A DNA stretch of 64,000 nucleotides from JBKBUF01 sp046290815 (GTDB lineage: Bacteria > Bacteroidota > Bacteroidia > Cytophagales > Cytophagaceae): positions 124,001-188,000 of the forward strand of contig JBKBUF010000001.1 of NCBI GenBank assembly GCA_046290815.1, given 5' to 3'. The position numbers were made by a program, and so were the translations under genes. The notes beneath the pieces were generated by a model. The model was not told where the DNA came from. It did not search any database and saw nothing but the letters and a program-made list of their open reading frames with translations. Below, in pieces: positions 45,869 through 54,951 of this stretch (within the stretch, counting starts at the first letter, position 1; each line of letters starts with the position of its first letter).

Positions 45869-48070
45869 TTATTCTATAAGAAGTTTTTTTGTATATGAAA
45901 ATTGGGCTCCTGATAATGTAAGCATATACAATCCATTTTTAAGGGATCTTGTTTCTATTTCCAATACATCATCCGAATTATTATCAAAATCCATTTTATA
46001 TACCTCCTGGCCATACAGATTTTTAAAGGTGATTGTACCTGATTTAAGAAATACAGAAGGTTTCAGATACAAATAGTCATTCTCTGATATAGGATTAGGA
46101 AAAATACTCAAATCATGGAAAGTTAAAGGAGATGGTTCAGGATTAACTTCACCTGAAAAATATTTTATGGCATGATTGTATGATGCAATACCCACTTTCT
46201 TTCCGATTTTTCTACCCGGAATATCATCTGCCGGAGGATGAATGCCACCCCATATCCTTGAAAGACTACACTGGTCTGCTGCATCTTTGTATTTTGCCCA
46301 TTGCAAAGTAATATCCGTTGAAGGCCCTTTCTCGAAAACCAGGTATTGGTCTTTTTTAATTTTAAATTCCGACATACCTCCGGGGAAATATTCGTCCCCT
46401 GTTAGAAGCGTTAGAATCTGTGCAGCGGCTGCGGAAAATGTGGAATGTCCTGAAATATATCCCGCGAATGGAGGCGTCACAAATGTAGGCCTTTGATATG
46501 GCCACCAGTTCTCTGCCAATATCCATCCTACACCGGCAACATCTTTTGTTGGATCCTGAACATATCCCGGACCTCTCCATGTATATAACTTTATTTTATC
46601 TATGTTCTGTCCTCTGTTTCCTTGCAAAGGATCGCCTTTTTTTACCAATTCAATATAGCCCTCAATCAATGGTATGCCTGTTTTATTGTACCTTGGCAAC
46701 TCAGAACTTGTACATTGACCTCTTTCGCACATCGCTCTAATAGCGGAGATGGGTCTTACATAATCGTAATATCCCTTAATTCCCCATGCACATATAGCTG
46801 CATCATGTACAGCTCCACCAAGTGTTAGATATGATTTTACATCCCATTCGAGATTATCTAATACTTCTCCGGTCCCTCCTATTTTCTTTTCGATCAAAGG
46901 ATGATCACTTACGTAATTTACAATGCTGAACCAATGTCCGGGAGGAGTTTCAGAACTGGGGCCATCAGCCCAGTATTCTGCAAGTGCTCTGGTATAATCA
47001 CCTCTTGGCACCATCTGTTTTGCATAAGGTTGACCTGTTTTTGGATTTAGTTCATAACCCTTCCCTGCATCTCCGCCTTCGAGAAGATTATAAAATTTCT
47101 TCATCTCCTCAAATGTGGAAGGTAACTCTGTGACATTTCCTTGCGAAGCAGGAGAAATGTCAATCATTACTCCGTCAGCAGGATCAAGGTGCGATGCCCA
47201 GATAGAAACCAATGAAAATGTCCATAGATACTCCCCAACTCCTGAAATTGAATTTATCTTCGGAGGATCACCAGGATCATGGTATACCCAATAATCATTA
47301 CCATCTTTATTGTAGACATTAAGATCTTCATCTTTTAAAGCAAAAGGTATAACTCTTCCCCATTCCGGTGAAAGAAAAGGAGGAGCTCCACCTGCTATAG
47401 GTATTCCATTCTGATCTATAAAAAGTTCCAATGATAAGGGCTGCCAGGCATCTGAATTTTTTATGATACTGTTACCGGAGATATTTGGGTTAAGTGCCGG
47501 ATTCCCCGGCTTATAAAATCTGTTTTTATATGAATTGATCTCATTGGAACCATCTCTGAATCCATATTCAATTAACATTTCAGCAATATAATTTCCCAGT
47601 GCTGCCGGAGAATTGCTACTATAGTCACTTGATTTAAAAGATGGGTCATAGCCCAATTCCAACATTAAAGCTTCAAAATGCGGAAGACTAACTGCTGCGC
47701 CGGGAGACGTTTTAAACCTATGGCTTAACAACCTGAATGCTGCATAACTTATAGCTTCATTTCTGGCTGTGCTTTTATCAATATCTTTATTAACACCATT
47801 AAAGGGACAATAAAAGGACCGAAATGAATGATTTAGAAAGAAAGTAGATGCTTTATCATCATATACAGCCCAGGCATCATACATGGCTATAGATAAATGA
47901 TAAAGATTTCTTGCATGTATTGTTGGCCTGGCAAAATCTTTTCTGATAGCAAACAAAGCTGCTTCATTCCATTTCCTCGCCACAGTATGTGTTTGCGAAT
48001 AGCATTGAAAACTTTGGCCTGTTATTGCAAACAGAAAAAATATAAGACTTAACAGTTTCAGTCTTAACAT
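45869..48070 (-). CDS. Vanadium-dependent haloperoxidase-like (PAP2) protein with T9SS sorting domain
   Basis: A 733-residue protein with a signal peptide (about residues 1-25). The vanadate/phosphate-binding motifs of the haloperoxidase/PAP2 superfamily are all present: K-x6-RP in KGYYDYVRPIS, the PSGH-type motif as YISGHSTFS with H542, and SRIWGGIHPPADD with H611. The type A sorting domain at the end (FPNPISENDYLYLKPS to LKNGLYMLTLSG) sends it outside through T9SS. It may oxidise halides with peroxide, or be a phosphatase of the same fold; the fold and site are clear but not the choice between them. The upstream gap holds a 21-base palindrome. Confidence 0.9.
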   Translation of the reverse strand: MLRLKLLSLIFFLFAITGQSFQCYSQTHTVARKWNEAALFAIRKDFARPTIHARNLYHLSIAMYDAWAVYDDKASTFFLNHSFRSFYCPFNGVNKDIDKSTARNEAISYAAFRLLSHRFKTSPGAAVSLPHFEALMLELGYDPSFKSSDYSSNSPAALGNYIAEMLIEYGFRDGSNEINSYKNRFYKPGNPALNPNISGNSIIKNSDAWQPLSLELFIDQNGIPIAGGAPPFLSPEWGRVIPFALKDEDLNVYNKDGNDYWVYHDPGDPPKINSISGVGEYLWTFSLVSIWASHLDPADGVMIDISPASQGNVTELPSTFEEMKKFYNLLEGGDAGKGYELNPKTGQPYAKQMVPRGDYTRALAEYWADGPSSETPPGHWFSIVNYVSDHPLIEKKIGGTGEVLDNLEWDVKSYLTLGGAVHDAAICAWGIKGYYDYVRPISAIRAMCERGQCTSSELPRYNKTGIPLIEGYIELVKKGDPLQGNRGQNIDKIKLYTWRGPGYVQDPTKDVAGVGWILAENWWPYQRPTFVTPPFAGYISGHSTFSAAAAQILTLLTGDEYFPGGMSEFKIKKDQYLVFEKGPSTDITLQWAKYKDAADQCSLSRIWGGIHPPADDIPGRKIGKKVGIASYNHAIKYFSGEVNPEPSPLTFHDLSIFPNPISENDYLYLKPSVFLKSGTITFKNLYGQEVYKMDFDNNSDDVLEIETRSLKNGLYMLTLSGAQFSYTKKLLIE

Positions 48071-48142
48071 AAAATCGCATTGTTTATTAAAAATAATATA
48101 TAATAAGGAATCGATAAAATTATCAGAGGAAAAAATTTAAAA

Positions 48143-48163
48143 AATTTACAATTATTGTAAATT
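48143..48163. promoter_or_regulatory. Perfect 21-base palindrome between divergent genes
   Basis: AATTTACAAT and ATTGTAAATT face each other around a single central T, 73 bases before the haloperoxidase start and 40 bases before the YdeI-like gene start. Ten-base perfect arms in a divergent promoter region are the form of a dimeric repressor operator. AT richness lowers the weight, but a perfect 10-base arm is unlikely by chance in a 132-base gap. Confidence 0.5.
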
Positions 48164-48202
48164 CATTCGGAGATCTTTGTATTTTCCTTCTTTAAAATCA
48201 AT

Positions 48203-48694
48203 ATGAAGGGTAAAAAAAGAAAGTTAATTGCAGATATTGATATCGTATTGGAGAAATTTTCGGGAAAGGGTGGTTGGACTTTTGCAAGACTTCCGGGAGT
48301 TAAAACAGAAAAAAATACTCCTTTTGGCTGGAGAAAAGTAAAGGGATTCATTGACTCATACGAGATAAAACAATATCATTTGATGCCATTTGGAAATGGA
48401 GAACTCTTTCTACCGGTAAAAGCAGAAATCAGAAAAAAAATAAAAAAAGAAGCAGGTGAAATTGTACATGTTGTCATTTATGAAGACAATTCCCCTTTAG
48501 AAACACCTCAAGAATTTTTAATTTGTTTGAAGGAAGATAAAAAAGCATTTAATTTTTATAATTGTCTTTCGGATACTGAGAAAAAAAAATATTTAGATTG
48601 GATATATTCTGTGAAATCGGAAGAAGCCAAAGTGGAAAAAATGGCAAAAGCTATAAATAATTTAGCCCTGAACAAAAAATATTATCGGGAGTAA
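48203..48694 (+). CDS. YdeI/OmdA-like DUF1905 protein
   Basis: A 163-residue cytoplasmic protein. The first 95 residues are a DUF1905 domain (ADIDIVLEKFSGKGGWTFAR, FGWRKVKGFIDSYEIKQYHL, MPFGNGELFLPVKAEIRKKI). The second part, with PLETPQEFLICLKEDKKAFN and CLSDTEKKKYLDWIYSVKSE, is the bacteriocin-protection/OmdA-type C-terminal domain. The family is linked to resistance to antimicrobial peptides in some bacteria, but function here is not proven. A perfect palindrome lies just upstream. Confidence 0.92.
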   Translation: MKGKKRKLIADIDIVLEKFSGKGGWTFARLPGVKTEKNTPFGWRKVKGFIDSYEIKQYHLMPFGNGELFLPVKAEIRKKIKKEAGEIVHVVIYEDNSPLETPQEFLICLKEDKKAFNFYNCLSDTEKKKYLDWIYSVKSEEAKVEKMAKAINNLALNKKYYRE

Positions 48695-48753
48695 TTATTA
48701 ATCACAATTTTTATATAAATTTTTATCATCAAACTAAATTAAATACAGAAATC

Positions 48754-49188
48754 ATGTTACGTAAATCAAAAGCAGTGTGGAATGGAACAGGTAAAGAAGG
48801 TTCCGGCAAGTTGTATTCCACTAGCGGTGTTCTAAATAATACACCATATTCCTTCAAAGCCAGATTTGAAAGTGAAGACGGAAAACTTGGTACCAATCCG
48901 GAAGAATTAATTGCAGCAGCTCATGCAGGATGTTTTGCCATGGCTTTAAGTGTCCAATTAACAGCGGCAGGGTTCCCTCCTAAAGAACTTGCAGTAGAAG
49001 CAAGTCTGAAACTTGAAAAAACCGGTAGCGGATTCAAAATCCAATCCATTCACCTGGACCTCCTGGGAAAAGTGGAAGGTATAAGTAAAGAAAAATTTGC
49101 TGAATTGGCGGAAAACGCCAAAAAGGGTTGCCCTGTAAGTCAGGCACTTGCTGCTATTGAAATTACTCTTTCAGCCTCCTTGGCATAA
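48754..49188 (+). CDS. OsmC-family peroxiredoxin-like protein
   Basis: A 144-residue OsmC-type protein, beginning MLRKSKAVWNGTGKEGSGKL. The two catalytic cysteines are visible in HAGCFAMALS (about residue 57) and GCPVSQALAA (about 130), with the glutamate in TNPEELIAAAHAGC. OsmC proteins reduce organic hydroperoxides using small thiols, and expression is often raised by osmotic or oxidative stress. It follows the YdeI-like gene by 59 bases on the same strand and may share its transcript. Confidence 0.95.
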   Translation: MLRKSKAVWNGTGKEGSGKLYSTSGVLNNTPYSFKARFESEDGKLGTNPEELIAAAHAGCFAMALSVQLTAAGFPPKELAVEASLKLEKTGSGFKIQSIHLDLLGKVEGISKEKFAELAENAKKGCPVSQALAAIEITLSASLA

Positions 49189-49200
49189 AATGAATCCTCT

Positions 49201-49235
49201 AATCCTTTGGAAATCCGATGTCTTTCCAAAGGATT
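49201..49235. terminator. 13-bp perfect hairpin after the OsmC gene
   Basis: AATCCTTTGGAAA pairs with TTTCCAAAGGATT around a 9-base loop, 12 bases after the OsmC stop codon. The following bases are only moderately T-rich, so it may be a weak terminator or an mRNA-stabilising hairpin. Confidence 0.7.
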
Positions 49236-49476
49236 TCCTCCTGATTTGATATACTTATCCACATTTCTGTTATCTTCCTATAGCTATCTTTAATGCCTTT
49301 GGAAATCAACCTTTTTAAATACTTAGAAAATATTTGAAATTTTCAAGGGAATCAGGCATCGTTTAAGGCAGTCCGGTTGTCTATTCATTGCAGAGCTATG
49401 TGTCTTGTAAGCACTATACACATAGGTATTTAATTATCAAGCAATTAATTCACTGCAAACCCTTGCAACTGCTTAA

Positions 49477-52400
49477 ATGAAAAACAGGTTAATTGTAATT
49501 ATCTGTACAATTTTTCTCCCAACACTTCTGTTTGCAGAAGGGACTAAGGAATTGCGTCCTCAATCTGCTCACCATGGAGGCCTGCTTCTAATGCCCTCTT
49601 ACTCAATGTTTGCAATTGAAGGTGCAGAGCCCAAAAACCAGCTAAAAATCAAAATCGTATCCACCACCGAAAGAATATATCTGGGATTCAATAACAGAAA
49701 CGGTGTAGACTTGCTTGGCAATCACAACGATTATGGGATTTTTGTTCCCGGAGTAAACTACAAAATAACCTCACCTTCAGGCGTCGTTGTTTTCGAATCA
49801 GAAATACCGGCATCCGGACCGGGATCCATTGGATCGTGGGCAGCAGCTGTAGCGGGACCGCAGCAACTTGGAAATCCGACAGGCTACGATGCAGTTGTAG
49901 CTACACCAATTGATACAGGTGATTATGTAATCTCATTCACCCTGCCAAGTGATGTTGTAAGACTAATTCTACACCTGTTTGATATTACCGTAGCAGGAAG
50001 TAACAACCAACCCATATTAGGACGTCTTCATAGCCAGGGATGGCAAATTTCAACACGCTCTTACAGCAATCCTTTCATGGGAAAAGTTTATCCTTACGAT
50101 GGAGGTAGTGCTGTTTATGAAGTGGACTTCAATGGTATGCAACCATGGGTGTTTGTGATCAACTTCAACACATTCGGAACAAGAAAAACAGGTGATTTCC
50201 GAATGGACCGAAGATCCATTGTGGGAAAAGCAGATATTGATGACGGGCTTGGCGAATTTGAAGTTTTTCTGAATCCACCTGATGAAACTTTATATCCTAC
50301 CAGGAAAAAAACATTATCTCTGACAGGAAATGTAATCCGAAAAGATTGTGTAGGATCGGATTTTTGTCTTGACTTCACTGCAAATTCTGAAGGGGATTTA
50401 CATGGTTTCATTGATTTCAATAGTAACAACGTTTACGAACCTGCTTTAGGTGAAATATATTTTGAAGACAGATTCACTGCTCCGGGAACATTATGTGTTC
50501 CATGGAACGGACGTGATGCTTTTGGAAATATTGTTACCGGAAACTTTCAGGTTAGTGCCTCATTGAAATTCGGAATGACCCATCTTCCTTTGTATGATGT
50601 CGAGCATAATGAAAGGGGATATAAAATCAATATTGTCAGACCTTCGGAGTCAACTCATCCGGTTATATTCTGGGATGATACTGAAATAACAGACGGGGTG
50701 GTATTAGACTCCAAGATTAATCTTTTCGGTTGTCAATCATCTGCAGCAGAATTCGGATGCCACCGCTGGAGAGAAAGAGGCTCTCTGAACGATGCAGCAG
50801 CTCTGGAAAAACAGGAAACCATTAATACCTGGTGGTATAGTACAATACTTAATACCACATTTATAGCCAATATACCTGTTCACCATGAGGTACAATTAAG
50901 CTTCCACCCTGAGTTGTTGGTCAAAGGTGACACGACAGTATGCAGAGGAGATAGCCTTAACTTCTATGTGTACAATGAATCCACTCACTTTAACAATTCC
51001 CTTTATACTTATGAATGGACTTTCAATAATAGTCCCCTGCCATCAGACATCAGGGCACAAAGGCAACAAATAATGAATCCTTCACAGGTAATTGTTAAGG
51101 CCACTGACAGAGCATTGGGTTGTATTTCTTCAGACACATTGAATATTCTTGTAGTTGATCCTGTTACTTTACGTGGAAATGTTATAAACCCTCCATGCAA
51201 CAGCAGTACCGGAAGCATAGAAGTGGAAATGCTTACAGGGCCTCCGAATAAAGAATTTTTCTGGCAGCAATTCCCTGCTCATAAAACAGGAATTTTAAAT
51301 GATCTGCCTCCGGGAACTTACAACCTGAGAGCCTATGATGTAAAATATCCTCATTGCGGAGCCGAAGCTTCTTATACAATAGTAGAACTGGATGGTATAA
51401 GAATCGACACTATTATCACAACAAACACCAATTGCCATCAGACATCAGGTTCCGCCCAGGTTTATATGGTCGATATGACCAGAACCTTTGAATATTCCTG
51501 GAATGGCGGTGCCTTCGCAGGTAATTCAAGTTTAAACAACCTTTCACCGGGAGATCATAATGTAATCGTCAGAGACCCTGCAACAGGTTGTACTGATAGC
51601 AGAGCATTTATTATAAATACTGAAAACAGCGAAATCTCTGTGCGGTCAGAAAATGAAGTATGCGGAAATGGACAAGGCTTAATTGAACTAACTATCAATA
51701 CATTTATATCTGACTTCACCATTGCATGGAATGGTGTAACGACAAACCAGACAAGCAGAAACAATCTGAGTTCAGGAACCTATAATATCCAGGTAAGTTC
51801 TGCTCAATATCCTTCATGCGGATTTAATACAACGGTTCAGATTATTAATGTTGATCGTAAACTGATTATTGAAGATCTGAGGGTACAGCCGGCAGATTGC
51901 AGAACCAATAACGGCAGTGCTGAAATAATAATGGCACCAGGTTCATACTTGTATTCCTGGAACAATGGAGCCTATGCTTCAAATAACACTATCAACAACC
52001 TTTCCGCAGGAAGCTACTCTGTATCTATAAGAGAAACAACAAGCCTGTGTGTTGCTGATACGACATTTATTATTCCTCCGGTGGTTACAGATCTTTCAGT
52101 TAGTAAAAAAGATGAAATCTGCGGATCCGGAAATGGAAATATAGATATCGCTACCAGCAATCCTGACTATGAAGTTATCTGGAACGATGGCGACCCTTCT
52201 ACATTCAATCGTTCAGGACTATCATCAGGAGATTATTCCTTTATTGTAAGGGACAGAAACAACCATACCTGTCAGATACAGCAAACAGTTACGATCAGAG
52301 ATAGTGTTTATACACTCCATGCCGATTTCACCTACCATCTTATAAATCCTGACAGTGCAGGTAAAGCTCATGTAGGATTCACCAATATCAGTCCGGTTTA

Positions 52401-52857
52401 TACATGGAGCGTATGGAATTTCGGAGACGGTAAATTCTCTAGCGAAAACCATCCTGAACACTTCTTTAATCAGGATACTGAGTATACAGTAGTACTTCAA
52501 ATTACAGATTCACTTGGTTGTCCTGGTGAAGTCAGAAAAAGGATTTCTCCATACAGAATCCTGAATCCGAACTGTACCAAAATTGCTCTGCCAAATGTAT
52601 TTTCTCCTAATGACGACGGACACAATGATGATCTTGGTTTACTGGGTGAAGCGCCTTTTGTAGAATTAAAAATATTCAATCGTTGGGGTGAAGTAATATT
52701 CAGAACATTCTCTGTAGAAAACAGGTGGGACGGGTTTTACAGAGGAGAGCGAGCACCTGTAGGTGTTTATCCATACATTCTTGACTGGTCATGCCCTGAT
52801 GAAAGCGGCAATTTATACAGATTTCATAAAGTAGGTGATATTACAATCGTCAGATGA
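49477..52857 (+). CDS. Large surface protein with SprB-like repeats and gliding-motility C-terminal domain
   Basis: A 1,126-residue protein with a signal peptide (about residues 1-20, ending LLFAEG). The N-terminal 400 residues are unlike anything I can name (GGLLLMPSYSMFAIEGAEPK, VPGVNYKITSPSG, FLNPPDETLYPTRK). From about residue 565 to 945, SprB-type repeats occur, with cores such as ATSGSIEV- or GSAQVYMVD- and NNLSPGDHNVIVRD. A PKD domain follows (YTWSVWNFGDGKFSS) and then the CHU_C type B sorting domain (KIALPNVFSPNDDGHNDDLG, LKIFNRWGEVIFRT, GVYPYIL). It overlaps the PorP/SprF gene by 4 bases, so the two are translated together; the pair probably forms a surface adhesin and its OM partner. 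Confidence 0.92.
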   Translation: MKNRLIVIICTIFLPTLLFAEGTKELRPQSAHHGGLLLMPSYSMFAIEGAEPKNQLKIKIVSTTERIYLGFNNRNGVDLLGNHNDYGIFVPGVNYKITSPSGVVVFESEIPASGPGSIGSWAAAVAGPQQLGNPTGYDAVVATPIDTGDYVISFTLPSDVVRLILHLFDITVAGSNNQPILGRLHSQGWQISTRSYSNPFMGKVYPYDGGSAVYEVDFNGMQPWVFVINFNTFGTRKTGDFRMDRRSIVGKADIDDGLGEFEVFLNPPDETLYPTRKKTLSLTGNVIRKDCVGSDFCLDFTANSEGDLHGFIDFNSNNVYEPALGEIYFEDRFTAPGTLCVPWNGRDAFGNIVTGNFQVSASLKFGMTHLPLYDVEHNERGYKINIVRPSESTHPVIFWDDTEITDGVVLDSKINLFGCQSSAAEFGCHRWRERGSLNDAAALEKQETINTWWYSTILNTTFIANIPVHHEVQLSFHPELLVKGDTTVCRGDSLNFYVYNESTHFNNSLYTYEWTFNNSPLPSDIRAQRQQIMNPSQVIVKATDRALGCISSDTLNILVVDPVTLRGNVINPPCNSSTGSIEVEMLTGPPNKEFFWQQFPAHKTGILNDLPPGTYNLRAYDVKYPHCGAEASYTIVELDGIRIDTIITTNTNCHQTSGSAQVYMVDMTRTFEYSWNGGAFAGNSSLNNLSPGDHNVIVRDPATGCTDSRAFIINTENSEISVRSENEVCGNGQGLIELTINTFISDFTIAWNGVTTNQTSRNNLSSGTYNIQVSSAQYPSCGFNTTVQIINVDRKLIIEDLRVQPADCRTNNGSAEIIMAPGSYLYSWNNGAYASNNTINNLSAGSYSVSIRETTSLCVADTTFIIPPVVTDLSVSKKDEICGSGNGNIDIATSNPDYEVIWNDGDPSTFNRSGLSSGDYSFIVRDRNNHTCQIQQTVTIRDSVYTLHADFTYHLINPDSAGKAHVGFTNISPVYTWSVWNFGDGKFSSENHPEHFFNQDTEYTVVLQITDSLGCPGEVRKRISPYRILNPNCTKIALPNVFSPNDDGHNDDLGLLGEAPFVELKIFNRWGEVIFRTFSVENRWDGFYRGERAPVGVYPYILDWSCPDESGNLYRFHKVGDITIVR

Positions 52858-53909
52858 GAAAACTGATTTACATATTAATGTTATTGTCCTCCATATCTGC
52901 ATATGGACAGGATCCTCAGTTTTCTCAGTATTACTCAGCTCCTCTTATTCTCAATCCCGCTATGGCCGGTGCAACTGACTGTTACCGGATAGGAATGAAT
53001 GCCCGTACGCAATGGACAGGTTTACCAGGCGGTGCATTCAATACAGCCTCTCTCTTCGCAGACCTGAACTACCCGGATCTCAGAAGTGGATTCGGGTTGC
53101 TGGTTCTGCATGATAATATTGGAACTCCAAGAATGTCATCCAATGAAATAAGCGGGTTGTATAGTTATCTGCTTCCTGTTTCAAAGCAATTGAATATTAG
53201 AATGGGTTTGCAAGGAACATACGTTTGGAGAAAACTGGACTATTGCAGACTGATATTTGAAGATCAATATACAGGAACGACAGTTACCAGTCCTACATCC
53301 AACGATCCTATGACAGCCCACAATACCAGAAGATATGCAGACTTTTCTGCCGGTGCTCTTGTATTCGGTGAAGACAGGTATTGGCTGGGGTTCTCGGCTC
53401 ACCATCTTAACAGACCTGACCATGGTTTCTTTTATGAAAGCAGATTACCAATAAAATATTCCTTGCACGGTGGTTATAATTTTTATAAAAAGGATTTTCC
53501 CGGACAAAGTCTTGATGATGCATTCCGGATTATCCCAACTTTTATGTATAAAGCTCAGGCAAAATTTGATCAGCTTGATCTGGGAATATATTTTATCCAA
53601 TCTTCTCTAATGTTTGGATTATGGTACAGAGGTATTCCTGTTAAAAGAGATTTTAATATCTATAACAGAGATGCAATAGATATACAGGTCGGACTTATGC
53701 ACAATGATTTTTCATTTACCTATAGTTATGATTTTACGATTTCAAAATTGAGTATAGTAAATACTCATGGTAGTCATGAAATTTCACTGATCTATCTTTT
53801 TTGTCTGGACTGGCCGAAAAATAAGAGGCCGCCTAAGCATGTTAGAAAGCTTCCTTGTCCGGATTTTAAGAAGAGTATGAAGTACAAGAAGAATTTCTTA
53901 GGATTTTAA
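52854..53909 (+). CDS. PorP/SprF family outer-membrane protein
   Basis: A 351-residue protein with a signal peptide (about residues 1-18, ending AYGQ) and the family opening DPQFSQYYSAPLILNPAMAG. Later hallmarks are YRIGMNARTQWTGLPGGAFN, LDLGIYFIQSSLMFGLWYRG and FSFTYSYDFTISKLSIVNTH, followed by HGSHEISLIYLF. It starts in an ATGA overlap with the end of the SprB-repeat protein gene, which is strong evidence of shared function: export and surface retention of that protein by T9SS. It resembles the protein at 2159 in length and layout. Confidence 0.94.
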   Translation: MRKLIYILMLLSSISAYGQDPQFSQYYSAPLILNPAMAGATDCYRIGMNARTQWTGLPGGAFNTASLFADLNYPDLRSGFGLLVLHDNIGTPRMSSNEISGLYSYLLPVSKQLNIRMGLQGTYVWRKLDYCRLIFEDQYTGTTVTSPTSNDPMTAHNTRRYADFSAGALVFGEDRYWLGFSAHHLNRPDHGFFYESRLPIKYSLHGGYNFYKKDFPGQSLDDAFRIIPTFMYKAQAKFDQLDLGIYFIQSSLMFGLWYRGIPVKRDFNIYNRDAIDIQVGLMHNDFSFTYSYDFTISKLSIVNTHGSHEISLIYLFCLDWPKNKRPPKHVRKLPCPDFKKSMKYKKNFLGF

Positions 53910-53970
53910 AATTTGAATAAAACAGTATCAATAAATTAAAATTTTTATAAACCAATAAAACCAATAGAAT

Positions 53971-54726
53971 ATGAAAAAGAACATTATCTTTTCTTCACTG
54001 TTCGGTCTACTTACTTTGTTTGCTTCTTGCAACAATGACAAAGACAATGTAGAACCTTCAGGTAGCAAAACACAGAAAAAAGTTGTTGCTGACGTTAGTC
54101 AGGACAACTGCCAGCCGGTAGTTACAAACTTCATGGCAGGAAAGCACTATCATGCAGGTAACATAACTGTTACTAATGATGCAAACAATGTGTATGTAAG
54201 CATCAATATGTTAGGTAATTGGAAAATGAGAGAATCTCATGTATATGCAGGTCCAGCCTCAGGACTACCAACAGGTAAAGGTGGCAATCCGAAAATCGGA
54301 AATTTCCCTTACAAAACTGATCACAATCCTGTTGCTTCCGAATACACATATTCTATTCCTCTAAGCAGTCTTGGTTCTGAAAGATGTATTATTATTGCTG
54401 CTCACGCTGCAGTTGGAGAATATGACGCAGCTGGTAACGGATCAAATGGTCAAACTGCATGGGGCGCAGGACCTCAAATCAATGAAAGCGGAAGCTGGGC
54501 AAGCTATTTCACTTACTGCGTTTGTGAAGGTGGTAACACCGGAAGCGGAAGCGGTTCAGGAAGCGGAAGCGGATCTGGTAGCGGAACAGACGGATCTGGC
54601 AGCGGATCTGGTTCCGGATCCGGTAGCGGTACAGATGGGTCTGGCAGCGGATCAGGTTCAGGTAGCGGAAATGGCGGAAGCACAGATCCTGAAGATCTAG
54701 GCGGTGGCGGAACAGGTGGTAACTAA
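53971..54726 (+). CDS. Lipoprotein with a Gly-Ser repeat tail
   Basis: A 251-residue protein. The signal FGLLTLFASC gives a lipidated cysteine at about residue 20. A globular domain covers about 45-185, with HYHAGNITVTNDANNVYVSI, VYAGPASGLPTGKGGNPKIG and GQTAWGAGPQINESGSWASY, a domain I have seen in other Bacteroidota surface proteins but cannot name. The last 60 residues are almost pure Gly-Ser repeats with a few Asp and Thr, an unusual flexible tail. It lies 61 bases after the PorP/SprF gene on the same strand and may be a third member of that locus. Confidence 0.8.
   Translation: MKKNIIFSSLFGLLTLFASCNNDKDNVEPSGSKTQKKVVADVSQDNCQPVVTNFMAGKHYHAGNITVTNDANNVYVSINMLGNWKMRESHVYAGPASGLPTGKGGNPKIGNFPYKTDHNPVASEYTYSIPLSSLGSERCIIIAAHAAVGEYDAAGNGSNGQTAWGAGPQINESGSWASYFTYCVCEGGNTGSGSGSGSGSGSGSGTDGSGSGSGSGSGSGTDGSGSGSGSGSGNGGSTDPEDLGGGGTGGN
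54542..54668 (+). repeat. Gly-Ser coding microrepeat
   Basis: The segment codes for some 40 residues of alternating Gly and Ser, interrupted by short GTDGS units. At the DNA level, hexamers of the GGAAGC or GGATCT type recur many times. Such tracts can change in length by slippage between strains. Confidence 0.8.
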
Positions 54727-54841
54727 GAGTAACTCTGGAAACATTTTAATACAGGATTTTTCTTTAGTAGTTTAATAGAAGGTTGATAACCTAAACCTTA
54801 ATATCCGAGAATTAAGGGTCTGTTAAATTTTATGGTTGAAC

Positions 54842-54875
54842 AAAAAGCCGGGCTGGAGACAGTTCCGGCTTTTTT
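54842..54875 (+). terminator. Rho-independent terminator
   Basis: AAAAAGCCGG (54842-54851) pairs with CCGGCTTTTT (54865-54874), and a T-run follows. It ends transcription 115 bases after the lipoprotein gene and can also serve the convergent STN-barrel gene because an A-run precedes the stem. Confidence 0.88.
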
Positions 54876-54951
54876 GCTTATTGAATAAAACCGACAAATT
54901 TAATTCTAATGAGATTTTTAGCTTATGTAGGAAGGGAAATTTAAAATGAAT

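Noticed and set aside
54371..54700. Open frame of 109 codons in the +1 frame of the Gly-Ser lipoprotein
   Set aside because: It only reads the Gly-Ser hexamer repeat in another frame.
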